Positions 10,237-19,728 of a DNA stretch of 64,000 nt are shown here, in pieces (position 1 is the first letter of the stretch; every line of letters begins with the position of its first letter). The notes beneath the pieces were generated by a model that ran no database searches, was not told the origin of the DNA, and was given only the letters and a program-made list of their open reading frames with translations. A program made the position numbers and the translations under genes. The stretch is from Saprospiraceae bacterium. Lineage in GTDB: Bacteria; Bacteroidota; Bacteroidia; Chitinophagales; Saprospiraceae. The stretch spans positions 496,001 through 560,000 of the forward strand of contig JADJJL010000001.1 of the NCBI GenBank assembly GCA_016710265.1, written 5' to 3'.

Positions 10237-10450
10237 ATAATTACCTTGAAATAAAATAAATTATTAGTGTTTTTGGAAATTAACAAATTAATCGATCGTC
10301 ACGACCCAGTTTTAAATACCACTAAAATTGACCGATTCGCTTTGATGTTTGGTATTTTCAAAATATTGTAAATAAATAGATTTTGGTTTTCTATAACCAA
10401 AGGTCATTTAAACGCCTCATTTGCAAATAAAAGCCCTCACTTTTCGGCTT

Positions 10451-10486
10451 TTTTGGCCACTAAGTCAAGGTCTTTTTGTATCTTCG
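10451..10486 (+). promoter_or_regulatory. Promoter of the formate dehydrogenase alpha subunit gene
   Basis: TTTTG (10451-10455) is followed after 23 bases by TATCTTCG (10479-10486), a TAnnTTYG -7 box. The same TATCTTC word occurs before the genes at 49483 and 61556. It sits downstream of the more distal in-frame start (10476), which supports ATG 10506 as the true start with a leader of about 15 bases. Confidence 0.6.
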
Positions 10487-10505
10487 TCCCAAATATTCTC
10501 AAAGT

Positions 10506-13250
10506 ATGAAAAACGCACTGTTGATCACAGAATTTCAAACCCAGGAGATCCGCACTAAAACTGCAGAAATCGATGGTCAAAAATATGAGATCCGCGAAGG
10601 TGAAACCATATTAAGCTTTGTAAAAAGACATTTTGGAAAGGATCAAATACCGACTCTCTGTGATGCTCCCAATCTGGAAGCATTTGGATCCTGCAGGGTT
10701 TGCAGCGTCGAAGTAGGCAGGCCGGGAAATGGCGCTTTGCGCACCGTGGCTTCCTGCCACACTCCCGTAGAAGAAAACATGCTCATCCATACCAACAGCG
10801 CCTCCATCCAAAAGCTTCGCAAAAACATTATCGAACTGGTCCTCACGGACCACCCTCTGGACTGTTTGACCTGTGAAGTCAATGGCAATTGTGAACTACA
10901 AGATACCGCAGCCGTCGTGGGAATTCGCAAAGTGAGATATCCTGAAGGAAAAAATCACTTGGATCGTCCAAAGGATTTAAGCCATCCCTACATGACTTCC
11001 GATCTTTCTAAATGCATCATGTGCTACCGCTGTGTTCGCGCTTGTGATGAAGTGCAGGGTCAGCTGGTTTTGAGTGTGATGGGCAGAGGTTTCGACAGTC
11101 AGATTATCAAAGGAGACAACCAAAGTTTTTTTGAATCAGAGTGTGTGAGCTGTGGTGCCTGTGCACAGGCTTGTCCCACTTCCGCCATTTCAGATGTTTT
11201 CCAATCCAAAGCCCTAGTTGGACAAGACAAAGTACGCACCGTTTGCACCTACTGTGGTGTGGGGTGCAATTTGGAAGTCAGTGTTAAAAGTGGAGAAATA
11301 CTCAGCATTCAAGCCCCTTACGATGCAGAAGTCAACAAAGGCCATACCTGTCTGAAAGGAAGATTTGCCTTTAAATTTTACAAACATCCAGAGAGGATCA
11401 GACATCCTATGATTCGTAAAAATGGAGTCCTGGAGCAAGTGAGTTGGGATGAAGCCTATGATTTCATTGCTTCAAAACTAAAAGAAATAAAATCAAAATA
11501 CGGTCCTGATGCCATTGGAGGAATCTCTTCCGCCCGCTGCACCAACGAGGAAAATTATCTGATGCAGAAATTTATCCGCGTGGTGATAGGGACCAACAAT
11601 ATTGATGGTTGCGCCAGAGTCTGCCACTCTCCGACAGCACTTGGATTGCAGCGCACTTTTGGTACTGGAGCTGCCACTAATTCAATTGAAGACATTCAGC
11701 TGACCGACGCCATCATGATTATCGGTGCCAATCCAACGGATGGACATCCAGTGACGGGTGCAAAACTTAAACAACACGCCATGAAGGGCAAGACGACGAT
11801 TGTCATTGACCCTAGAAGAACCGAGATGGCCAAATATGCCACACATCATTTACAATTAAGACCCGGCACCAACGTAGCGGTCCTCAATATGATGTTGTAC
11901 TATATCATCCAGGAAGGATTGGTTGACAGTTCATTTATTGATCTTCGCACCGAAGGTTTTGAAGATTTTAAAAACAATATTCTGCAACTGAATTTGGATG
12001 AACTTGAAACAGTATCCGGTGTCCCCAGAGAACAAGCTAGAGTAGCAGCCATCGCTTATGCATCTGCAAAAAATGCAATGTGCTTTCATGGTTTGGGAGT
12101 CACCGAACATTATCAAGGAACTTACACTGTGATGATGATCGCCGATCTGGCCATGATCACCGGAAACATTGGAAGACCGGGAGTTGGTGTGAATCCACTC
12201 AGAGGCCAAAACAATGTGCAGGGAATGGCAGACATGGGTGTTCAACCTTATCAAGGCGCGGGATATCTGGATTTAAAAGATCCTGCAGTTCTGGCCAAAT
12301 ATGATCAGTTTTATGGAGCAGAACTACCCAAAGAAATTGGAATGAAAATTCCTGAAATGTACAACGCAGCCATTGCCGGAGAATTTAAAGCCATGTGGGT
12401 CATGGGTGAAGACATGGCACAATCAGATCCAAATACCAACAAGGTCCTTAAAGCATTAAAATCATTGGATTTATTAGTCGTTCAGGAGTTGTTTCAAACA
12501 GAAACCACCGAGTTAGCACATGTGGTTTTACCGGGTGCATCTTTCCTTGAAAAATCAGGAACTTTTACCAATGGAGAAAGAAGAATTCAAAAAGTTCATC
12601 AGGTGGTAAAACCCATTGGTGAATCTAAAGTAGACGGACAAATTATCGTGGACATTATGAACCGGATGGGTTACGCGCAGGAGGATTACGATCCAAAAAA
12701 ATTGCTTGAAGAAATATCACAAATAGTACCATTTTTCGCAGGTGTAAAATGGGATGAATTGGGTGACAATGGAAAACAATGGCCTGTGTTGGCTGACGGA
12801 TCTGATACCAAAATATTGCACCGTGAAGAGTTTAAAAGAGGCAAAGGAAAATCTGTTTTTAAAGAATATGTAGAGACACCTGAAATATTGGATCATGCGA
12901 CTGAGTTTCCTTACATACTCACCACCAATAGGGTGTTGGAACATTATAATGTGGGCACCATGACGCGTCGAACCGGAAATGTGGATATAATCACCGAAGA
13001 TATATTAATGATCAACGCCCACGATGCAGACTTGCATCAAATCACAAGTGGAGATTATGTACAAGTGCAATCTCCAAGGGGTGAAGTAAATATTAAAGCA
13101 TTGATCACCGATGAAGTGAAACCAGGTATATTGAGCACCACCTTTCATTTTCCGGAATTAATGCTCAATCTGGTGACCTCGGATATAAGTGATGAAATAG
13201 CGATGTGTCCAGAATATAAAGTAGTTTCTTGTAGAATAAAAAAAGTTTAA
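10506..13250 (+). CDS. fdhA: Formate dehydrogenase alpha (catalytic) subunit, molybdopterin, cysteine type
   Basis: The 914-residue protein oxidises formate to CO2. Domains run in order. A plant-type [2Fe-2S] domain (Cys 52, 63, 66, 84) is followed by a NuoG-like His/Cys segment (DHPLDCLTCEVNGNCE, about 115-131). Two ferredoxin [4Fe-4S] motifs follow (SKCIMCYRCVRAC about 169-180; CVSCGACAQAC about 213-223), then the bis-MGD oxidoreductase domain with its own cluster (CTYCGVGC, about 247-254). The active-site residue in CARVCHSPT (about 373) is Cys, not selenocysteine. The C-terminal molydopterin-dinucleotide-binding domain includes NVGTMTRRTGN. With the NuoEF-like subunit at 7429 it forms a soluble NAD-linked complex. 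It is followed after 7 bp by a DUF1801 gene. Confidence 0.95.
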   Translation: MKNALLITEFQTQEIRTKTAEIDGQKYEIREGETILSFVKRHFGKDQIPTLCDAPNLEAFGSCRVCSVEVGRPGNGALRTVASCHTPVEENMLIHTNSASIQKLRKNIIELVLTDHPLDCLTCEVNGNCELQDTAAVVGIRKVRYPEGKNHLDRPKDLSHPYMTSDLSKCIMCYRCVRACDEVQGQLVLSVMGRGFDSQIIKGDNQSFFESECVSCGACAQACPTSAISDVFQSKALVGQDKVRTVCTYCGVGCNLEVSVKSGEILSIQAPYDAEVNKGHTCLKGRFAFKFYKHPERIRHPMIRKNGVLEQVSWDEAYDFIASKLKEIKSKYGPDAIGGISSARCTNEENYLMQKFIRVVIGTNNIDGCARVCHSPTALGLQRTFGTGAATNSIEDIQLTDAIMIIGANPTDGHPVTGAKLKQHAMKGKTTIVIDPRRTEMAKYATHHLQLRPGTNVAVLNMMLYYIIQEGLVDSSFIDLRTEGFEDFKNNILQLNLDELETVSGVPREQARVAAIAYASAKNAMCFHGLGVTEHYQGTYTVMMIADLAMITGNIGRPGVGVNPLRGQNNVQGMADMGVQPYQGAGYLDLKDPAVLAKYDQFYGAELPKEIGMKIPEMYNAAIAGEFKAMWVMGEDMAQSDPNTNKVLKALKSLDLLVVQELFQTETTELAHVVLPGASFLEKSGTFTNGERRIQKVHQVVKPIGESKVDGQIIVDIMNRMGYAQEDYDPKKLLEEISQIVPFFAGVKWDELGDNGKQWPVLADGSDTKILHREEFKRGKGKSVFKEYVETPEILDHATEFPYILTTNRVLEHYNVGTMTRRTGNVDIITEDILMINAHDADLHQITSGDYVQVQSPRGEVNIKALITDEVKPGILSTTFHFPELMLNLVTSDISDEIAMCPEYKVVSCRIKKV

Positions 13251-13257
13251 TTAGGAT

Positions 13258-13719
13258 ATGCAATCAAAAGCACTAAGCCCGGATGAATACGTAGCCAGTT
13301 TGCCTGAGGAGAGAAGAGAAGCCATTCAATCCCTCAGAAATACAATCTTATCCAGCATTCCGGAAGGATTTGAAGAAGTTATGGGATATGGCATGATAGG
13401 CTATATTGTGCCACACCGTTTGTATCCGGGAGGATACCATTGCAATCCACAACTCCCCTTGCCTTTCGTCTCCTTGGCGTCTCAAAAAAACTATATCTCT
13501 TTGTACCACATGGGACTTTATTCGGAGGGCCCGCTTTTAGAATGGTTTATGGCAGAATGGTCAAAATATACGAAGGCAAAACTGGACATGGGAAAGAGCT
13601 GCATCCGATTTAAAAAAATCAGTGAAATTCCGCTTCCATTGATCGCAGAATTGATGAAAAAAATAACACCGACCCAATGGATAGAAATCTACGAAAAACA
13701 ATTAGTGAGTAGGGTGTAA
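13258..13719 (+). CDS. DUF1801 domain protein
   Basis: The 153-residue cytoplasmic protein shows the DUF1801 pattern: PEERREAIQSLRNTI near the N-terminus, FEEVMGYGMIGY in the middle, then YISLYHMG and a C-terminal SCIRFKKISEIPLPLIAELM helix. Family members have been linked to iron handling and to unknown roles, but no activity can be read from the sequence. The start is 7 bp after the formate dehydrogenase alpha stop on the same strand, so it is probably cotranscribed. A functional link to iron-sulfur or molybdenum enzyme assembly is only a guess from position. Confidence 0.85.
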   Translation: MQSKALSPDEYVASLPEERREAIQSLRNTILSSIPEGFEEVMGYGMIGYIVPHRLYPGGYHCNPQLPLPFVSLASQKNYISLYHMGLYSEGPLLEWFMAEWSKYTKAKLDMGKSCIRFKKISEIPLPLIAELMKKITPTQWIEIYEKQLVSRV

Positions 13720-13861
13720 TGAGACGTGAGATTTTAATTGAATTTATACATATGGTTAAAGAATGATTAATTTAAATTAGCTTTGTAACAGATAAATCTT
13801 TTTTGCGTTATAAATTCTTGATTTTTAAAATAAATTTTTAAGCCAATAACATTATTATTAT

Positions 13862-13869
13862 TACATTTG
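13862..13869 (+). promoter_or_regulatory. Putative -7 box at the head of the metal-efflux island
   Basis: TACATTTG fits TAnnTTTG and ends only 4 bases before the GTG start at 13874. If used, transcription would begin at or next to the start codon, giving a leaderless mRNA. Confidence 0.4.
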
Positions 13870-13873
13870 TCTC

Positions 13874-14194
13874 GTGAAAGGTTTTAGCATCATATTTAGT
13901 TTTTACTTGTTTGCCTTGGCTATTTTGCCGTGCAGAGATTCGGATGACTGTAACTATCAAGGTTCTGAACAATCTATTGTTGATACTAAGCACCATTCAG
14001 AACAAGAAAGCCACTCAGATCATTGCTCTCCTTTATGTGTGTGTGCCTGTTGTGGTCAAACCACCATCATTTGTTTTTACCCTACGGCCTTTTACAATCC
14101 GCCCACCCTTATAAAACAAGGCGATCCAATTTACAACGCTTCCTTTTTTTTAGAGGTGTATTTGCCTATTTGGCAACCGCCTAAAATCAGTTAA
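13874..14194 (+). CDS. DUF6660 family small Cys/His-rich exported protein
   Basis: The 106-residue protein has a hydrophobic leader (GFSIIFSFYLFALAILPC), then a His/Asp-rich segment (KHHSEQESHSDHC) and a dense cysteine cluster (CSPLCVCACCGQ). It ends with an aromatic/proline-rich tail. This matches the small DUF6660 proteins that commonly precede CusA/CzcA efflux genes in Bacteroidota. The His and Cys clusters make periplasmic metal binding or sensing plausible, but no function is established here. The start is GTG; no ATG or TTG alternative precedes the leader. It lies 96 bp upstream of the efflux pump gene in the same direction. Confidence 0.8.
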   Translation: MKGFSIIFSFYLFALAILPCRDSDDCNYQGSEQSIVDTKHHSEQESHSDHCSPLCVCACCGQTTIICFYPTAFYNPPTLIKQGDPIYNASFFLEVYLPIWQPPKIS

Positions 14195-14290
14195 TTAATT
14201 TTTAATTCTCCGTTCTAACAATAGAACAAGAATCGGACCGAGTTACTAAAACTCTGGTCTGTAATTGTATATATTCATTAACTGATACTT

Positions 14291-17200
14291 ATGATAGATA
14301 AAATAATTGCGTACAGCATAAAAAATAAATTGGTCATTTCCATGATGACTTTGGTGCTCGTTATTTGGGGCGTTTGGAGTGCCGGAAAACTCCCCATTGA
14401 TGCCTTACCTGACATCACCAACAATCAGGTACAAATCATTACCGTTTGCCCGACCCTTGCCGGTCAAGAGGTAGAACAATTGGTCACTTTCCCTATCGAG
14501 CAAAGTATCGCCAATCTGCCTGACCTTGAAGAGTTGCGGAGTATTTCACGTTTTGGACTATCGGTAATTACCGTTGTTTTTGAAGATAAAGTGGATATTT
14601 ACTTTGCCCGCCAATTGATCATTGAGAGGCTAAAAGAAGCTGAAAGTAAGATCCCAAAGGGAATAGGTACTCCTGAATTGGCTCCTGTTAGTACAGGTTT
14701 GGGAGAAGTGTTTCAGTACATCATTCACCCAAAAAAAGGCAGTGAGGATAAATACAACGCAATGGATCTTAGAACCATGCAAGACTGGATTGTGGCCCGC
14801 CAATTATACGGAACTCCCGGAATTGCAGAGGTGAACAGTTTTGGGGGAGAGCTAAAACAATACGAAGTAGCTGTAAATCCTGACAAACTTTTTGCTATGG
14901 GAGTAACTATCACAGAAGTTTTTACTGCACTTGAAAAGAACAATGAAAATACCGGAGGTGCTTATATCGATAAAAAGCCCAACGCTTATTTTATTCGTGG
15001 AATTGGTTTGGTTAGTTCGTTTGAAGACATCAAAAATATTGTAGTTAAAGCAAACTCCAATGGAATCCCTATTTTGATTAAAGATATAGCAGAAGTTCGT
15101 TTTGGTAGCGCAGTTCGTTATGGAGCTTTAACTTACAATGGTGAAATTGATGCTGTTGGTGGTGTAGTAATGATGTTGAAGGGAGAAAACAGTGCTGAAG
15201 TGGTAAGCCTTGTAAAAGATAAAATGAAAATCATACAGAAATCGCTCCCTGATGATATAGTGATAGAGTCTTATTTGGACAGAACTGATTTGGTTAACCG
15301 CGCCATCTCTACTGTTGAAAAAAATCTGGTCGAAGGTGCTTTGATAGTGATTTTTGTGTTGGTACTTTTTCTTGGCAATTTTCGTGCAGGACTAATTGTA
15401 GCTTCTGCTATTCCGTTGTCAATGCTTTTTGCATTAGGCATGATGAACCTTTTTGGGGTGAGCGCCAATCTGATGAGTTTGGGAGCAATTGATTTTGGCC
15501 TTATTGTAGACGGGGCAGTTATCATCGTTGAAGCAACCATGCATCATTTGGGCTTACGTAGAGGTTTTGGCAAACTAAGTCAAGTTGAAATGGATTCGGA
15601 AGTTCTTGCCTCGGCAACAAAAATCCGTAAAAGTGCTGCTTTTGGTGAAATCATTATTCTGATTGTTTACATTCCAATTTTGACCCTAGTAGGCATTGAA
15701 GGAAAAATGTTTACTCCGATGGCTCAAACAGTATCGTTTGCCATTCTAGGTGCTTTGATTTTATCATTCACTTACATTCCTATGATGTGTGCTCAGTTTC
15801 TTTCTAAAAAAGAATCCCACAAATTGAACATTAGTGATCGCATGATGAATGGCTTACAGAAAATTTATGCTCCATTGCTTGATAATGCCATTCGATTTAA
15901 GACAAGTGTTATTGTTATCACCGTAGCCATTTTTGGACTCTCAGTTTTTCTTTTTTCAAGAATGGGCGGTGAGTTTATACCTACGCTACAAGAGGGCGAT
16001 TTTGCTTTCCATTGTATTCTTCCCCAAGGTTCTTCTTTGTCTCAAAGTTTGGAGACATCCATGCAAGCCTCAAGAATTTTAAAAAAGTTTGATGAAGTTA
16101 ATATGGTGGTAGGTAAAACCGGAGCAGCTGAAGTACCGACCGACCCAATGCCCCCGGAGGCGACCGACATGATGATTATTTTAAAACAACCATCAGATTG
16201 GAAAAGAGACATTAGCTATGATGCACTCGCCGACGAAATGATGGCTAAAGTATCTCAAAGCATTCAAACCGTAGATGGAGCAACAGTACCAACAGTTGAA
16301 CGAGTGGCAGGATTACCACAAATAGTTATCAGATACAATCGAACACAAATTGCATCCAATGGGGTTTCAATTGAAGATATTAATCATGTCATCAGCACCG
16401 CTTTTGCCGGTGGAACTGCAGGTGTGGTGTATGAAAACGAACGAAGATTCGATTTGGTGGTTCGTTTGGATAGTGCACATCGCAACAACATTGACGACGT
16501 AAGTCATTTATATGTACCTGCTGCCAACGGAACGCAAATTCCATTGTCGCAAGTGGCTGAAATAAAAATGGAATTGGGTCCTGCTCAAATAAGCCGTGAA
16601 GATGGTAAAAGAAGGATAGTTGTTGGTTTTAATGTAAAAGACAGGGATGTTGAAAGCGTGGTAGAAGACATTGAAAAACAACTCACCAAAAATGTGAAAC
16701 TTCCTGAAGGATATTACTATACCTACGGAGGAACATTTGAAAATCTCAGGGCTGCATCTGCGCGTTTATTGATTGCTGTACCAATTGCATTGGGATTGAT
16801 TTTTCTATTGCTCTACTTTACCTTTTCTTCATTAAAACAAGCGACACTCATTTTTACTGCCATTCCTATGGCTGCTATAGGTGGTGTTTTCGCTTTGCTT
16901 ATTCGGGATATGCCTTTCAGTATTTCTGCAGGAGTTGGTTTTATTGCCTTGTTTGGTGTGGCGGTTCTTAATGGTATCGTTTTGATTGGTACTTTCAATA
17001 ACTTGCAAAAAGAAGGAATGACGGATATTATTGGACGTATCAAGGAAGGAACTAAAATTCGTTTACGACCTGTATTGATGACCGCTACTGTAGCATCTTT
17101 GGGATTTTTGCCTATGGCTCTTTCTCAAAGTGCCGGAGCTGAAGTGCAGCGCCCTCTGGCAACCGTTGTGATAGGTGGGTTGCTCACAGCAACATTCTTA

Positions 17201-18508
17201 ACTCTTTTTGTTTTACCTTTACTTTATTTGTTGCTTTCCAAAATTAAGAAAAATAAAAGAAGGGTTTCTCCAACTACTTTAATAATTATCGGCTTATTTT
17301 CTTTTAATGTTTCTTATGCTCAGACAACAAAGGTAAAAACCATTACCGTTGAAGATGCTATTGGCATAGCGTTGAAAAACAATTTAGAAATCCAGTCGCA
17401 ACAACTGAATGTGCTCTCAACTGCAACATTAAAAAAATCTGTGTTTGAATTGCCTAAAACAAACGTAAATTTTCAATTTGGACAATACAACAGCATTAAT
17501 CAGGACAAGGCGTTTCAGATTTCACAAAGTATTCCTTTCCCAACTTATTTTAATGCAAAATCAAATTTGTTTGAAGCGGAATTGGAAGGAAGCCAATTAC
17601 GGCAACAGGTAACAGAAAATGAAATCAAAGCACAGGTGAAATACTGGTTTTATCAATTGCAATATTTAAAACATTCTAAAAAGAAATTACACATTTTGGA
17701 TAGTTTGTACAATGATTTCGTAAATGCTGCTGATTTGAGATACAAAACTGGCGAAACAAATTTGTTGGAAAAAACAACTGCAGAAAACAAAAAAGGACAG
17801 ATTTCACTCTTGTTCCAACAAAACGAAAGAGAAATAAATACAGCCTACTTTTCACTGCAAACATTAATGAATATCAATGAACAATTCACTATAAAAGAGG
17901 AGTTAAATTATCAGCTCATTCCATTGAGTATGGCGTTGGATACTTCGTTGATGATTAATAGTCCTTTCTTAAAATTGTTTTACCAACAAGCAGTTATAGC
18001 TGAACAAAACAAAAAAGTAGAAACTGCTTCCACCCTTCCTGATTTTAACGTAGGATATTTTAATCAGTCATTAATTGGAACACAAACTATTAATGGATTA
18101 GATGTATATTTTGATGGTAGTAAACGTTTCCAAGGATTCAATTTGGGTATTAGTATTCCGATTACTTTTTTTAGCAATGCTTCAAAAATAAAATCAATGG
18201 AATACAAGTATCAGGCGTTGTACAAAGAAGCTGAAAGTAAAAAACTCAACTTACAAACTCAACTGCAAAACGCCTTTCAGCAATACAATCAATACTTATC
18301 ACAATACAATTACTTTAAAACGATTGCCTTGCCAAATGTTGAAACCATTATCAGCACAGCAACTCTTAGTTTCAAAAGTGGCGATATTGGGTACATTGAG
18401 TATTTATCTGCTTTACAAACTGCTTCTGACACACAGCTAGCGTACCTACAAACCATAAATCAGCTCAATCAGGTAGTTATCAATATCAATTTTTTAATCA
18501 GTAAATAA
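14291..18508 (+). CDS. czcA: CzcA/CusA heavy-metal RND efflux pump fused to a CzcC/TolC-like outer-membrane factor
   Basis: The 1405-residue product carries a full HME-type RND transporter in residues 1 to about 990 and a TolC-family outer-membrane efflux domain from about 1025 to the end. The TM4 motif GAIDFGLIVDGAVIIVE, with paired Asp residues, matches the Co/Zn/Cd-type CzcA subgroup rather than CusA. At the junction a basic stretch (KIKKNKRR) is followed by a signal-like hydrophobic segment ending in VSYAQ (about 1003-1017), then TITVEDAIGIALKNNLEIQ, the usual mature start of TolC-like proteins. The fusion would supply pump and channel from one chain. Cleavage at the internal AQ site would release the channel; this is inference. 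The adaptor CzcB is encoded two genes downstream. Such fusions are known in Bacteroidota. Confidence 0.93.
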   Translation: MIDKIIAYSIKNKLVISMMTLVLVIWGVWSAGKLPIDALPDITNNQVQIITVCPTLAGQEVEQLVTFPIEQSIANLPDLEELRSISRFGLSVITVVFEDKVDIYFARQLIIERLKEAESKIPKGIGTPELAPVSTGLGEVFQYIIHPKKGSEDKYNAMDLRTMQDWIVARQLYGTPGIAEVNSFGGELKQYEVAVNPDKLFAMGVTITEVFTALEKNNENTGGAYIDKKPNAYFIRGIGLVSSFEDIKNIVVKANSNGIPILIKDIAEVRFGSAVRYGALTYNGEIDAVGGVVMMLKGENSAEVVSLVKDKMKIIQKSLPDDIVIESYLDRTDLVNRAISTVEKNLVEGALIVIFVLVLFLGNFRAGLIVASAIPLSMLFALGMMNLFGVSANLMSLGAIDFGLIVDGAVIIVEATMHHLGLRRGFGKLSQVEMDSEVLASATKIRKSAAFGEIIILIVYIPILTLVGIEGKMFTPMAQTVSFAILGALILSFTYIPMMCAQFLSKKESHKLNISDRMMNGLQKIYAPLLDNAIRFKTSVIVITVAIFGLSVFLFSRMGGEFIPTLQEGDFAFHCILPQGSSLSQSLETSMQASRILKKFDEVNMVVGKTGAAEVPTDPMPPEATDMMIILKQPSDWKRDISYDALADEMMAKVSQSIQTVDGATVPTVERVAGLPQIVIRYNRTQIASNGVSIEDINHVISTAFAGGTAGVVYENERRFDLVVRLDSAHRNNIDDVSHLYVPAANGTQIPLSQVAEIKMELGPAQISREDGKRRIVVGFNVKDRDVESVVEDIEKQLTKNVKLPEGYYYTYGGTFENLRAASARLLIAVPIALGLIFLLLYFTFSSLKQATLIFTAIPMAAIGGVFALLIRDMPFSISAGVGFIALFGVAVLNGIVLIGTFNNLQKEGMTDIIGRIKEGTKIRLRPVLMTATVASLGFLPMALSQSAGAEVQRPLATVVIGGLLTATFLTLFVLPLLYLLLSKIKKNKRRVSPTTLIIIGLFSFNVSYAQTTKVKTITVEDAIGIALKNNLEIQSQQLNVLSTATLKKSVFELPKTNVNFQFGQYNSINQDKAFQISQSIPFPTYFNAKSNLFEAELEGSQLRQQVTENEIKAQVKYWFYQLQYLKHSKKKLHILDSLYNDFVNAADLRYKTGETNLLEKTTAENKKGQISLLFQQNEREINTAYFSLQTLMNINEQFTIKEELNYQLIPLSMALDTSLMINSPFLKLFYQQAVIAEQNKKVETASTLPDFNVGYFNQSLIGTQTINGLDVYFDGSKRFQGFNLGISIPITFFSNASKIKSMEYKYQALYKEAESKKLNLQTQLQNAFQQYNQYLSQYNYFKTIALPNVETIISTATLSFKSGDIGYIEYLSALQTASDTQLAYLQTINQLNQVVININFLISK

Positions 18509-18519
18509 AATCATACTTC

Positions 18520-19716
18520 ATGGAAAACAAAAAAATATTTTATTTCCTGCTTTTCAACTTTCTTTTTTACATGATTGGTAAAGGACAAAATCCAATTGTT
18601 CAAAAAATTCTGAATGAAGTCAACATGGATTCTTTAACTTTTTTTGTCAAGCAACTAACAGGTGAAGAAAAGGTTATAATAAATGGCATACCCGATACTA
18701 TATTTTCACGCCATAAAAATCAGCCCGGTAATGAAAAGGCATTTCAGTTTGTAAAACAAAAATTTTTAGGATATGGGTTACAAATAGATTCTTTCCAGTT
18801 TAGTGCCTCGGGTAAAAATCTGCTTGGCATTAAAATTGGATCTATTTATCCGACCAGAAAATTTATTCTGGGCGCACACTACGACAATGTTGGTTCTACG
18901 ATTGCTCCAGGTGCCGATGATAACGCGAGCGGCTCAGCTGCTGTATTAGAAGCGGCAAGGGTGTTTTCAGAGAGTACATTTCCTTTTACTATCGTTTTCG
19001 CTTTATGGGATGAAGAAGAGCAGGGATTAATAGGAAGCAATGCTTACTCCTCATTTGCAGTCTCAAACAACGAAACCATTCTAGGCTACATTAATATGGA
19101 TATGCTCGGATGGGATGGTAATAATGACTCTGTTGCAGATTTACATGTAAGGCCAGTGGCCAATTCACTTCAATTAGCAGACAAAGCCATTGAATCGAAT
19201 TCTGTTTATGCTATTGGCCTTAACTTGCACATTGTAAATCCAGGAACTGGTGCTACAGACCATGCTGCATTTTGGGATAATGGTTATACAGCAATAGGAA
19301 TTAATGAAGAATATGATGGGGACTTCAATCCTTTCTGGCATAGTTCTGCTGATTCCCTTGGCCAATTCAATCTACCCTTTTACGAAAAGTGTGCAAAACT
19401 AGCTTATGCAACACTGGCTGATTGTGCATTAGATTCAATAATATCCTCAGGAATATCAGATGTTTGGGAACAACCACCCTTTATTATCTATCCAAATCCT
19501 GCTTCCGCTAAACTAAATATTGAAATCGGATCTGTTTATCATAATAATTCAATTATTCAACTAACAGATGTGTTAGGAAAAATTTACTATCAGGAATTGT
19601 TATTAAATAAAAATAGCCTTGAAATTAATCTTCAAAATTTGCAAAGTGGATTTTATATTATCAAATTCAACAACGGTCAAAATTCCTATTCTTCCACATT
19701 AGTTATTAACAAATAA
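18520..19716 (+). CDS. Secreted M28-family metallopeptidase with type IX sorting domain
   Basis: The 398-residue protein has a signal peptide (about 1-23). An M28 aminopeptidase domain follows with the expected di-zinc ligands in order: GAHYDNVGS, GADDNASGS, DEEEQG, NMDMLGW and GATDHAAFW. A C-terminal type A type IX sorting domain completes it (YPNPASAKLNIEI to the terminal GFYIIKFNNGQN strands). It would be secreted across the outer membrane and act on peptides. It sits inside the metal-efflux operon, 11 bp after the CzcA-CzcC fusion and 12 bp before czcB, all on one strand, so it should be cotranscribed. A peptidase has no obvious role in metal export; insertion into the operon or metal-coupled expression of a zinc enzyme are both possible. 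Confidence 0.9.
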   Translation: MENKKIFYFLLFNFLFYMIGKGQNPIVQKILNEVNMDSLTFFVKQLTGEEKVIINGIPDTIFSRHKNQPGNEKAFQFVKQKFLGYGLQIDSFQFSASGKNLLGIKIGSIYPTRKFILGAHYDNVGSTIAPGADDNASGSAAVLEAARVFSESTFPFTIVFALWDEEEQGLIGSNAYSSFAVSNNETILGYINMDMLGWDGNNDSVADLHVRPVANSLQLADKAIESNSVYAIGLNLHIVNPGTGATDHAAFWDNGYTAIGINEEYDGDFNPFWHSSADSLGQFNLPFYEKCAKLAYATLADCALDSIISSGISDVWEQPPFIIYPNPASAKLNIEIGSVYHNNSIIQLTDVLGKIYYQELLLNKNSLEINLQNLQSGFYIIKFNNGQNSYSSTLVINK

Positions 19717-19728
19717 AATATCACATAA

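Noticed and set aside
11600..11680. Selenocysteine (UGA) in formate dehydrogenase
   Set aside because: The active-site codon reads TGC (Cys) and the frame has no internal stop.
14725..17043. Minus-strand frames inside czcA
   Set aside because: They are antisense shadows of a strongly conserved coding region.
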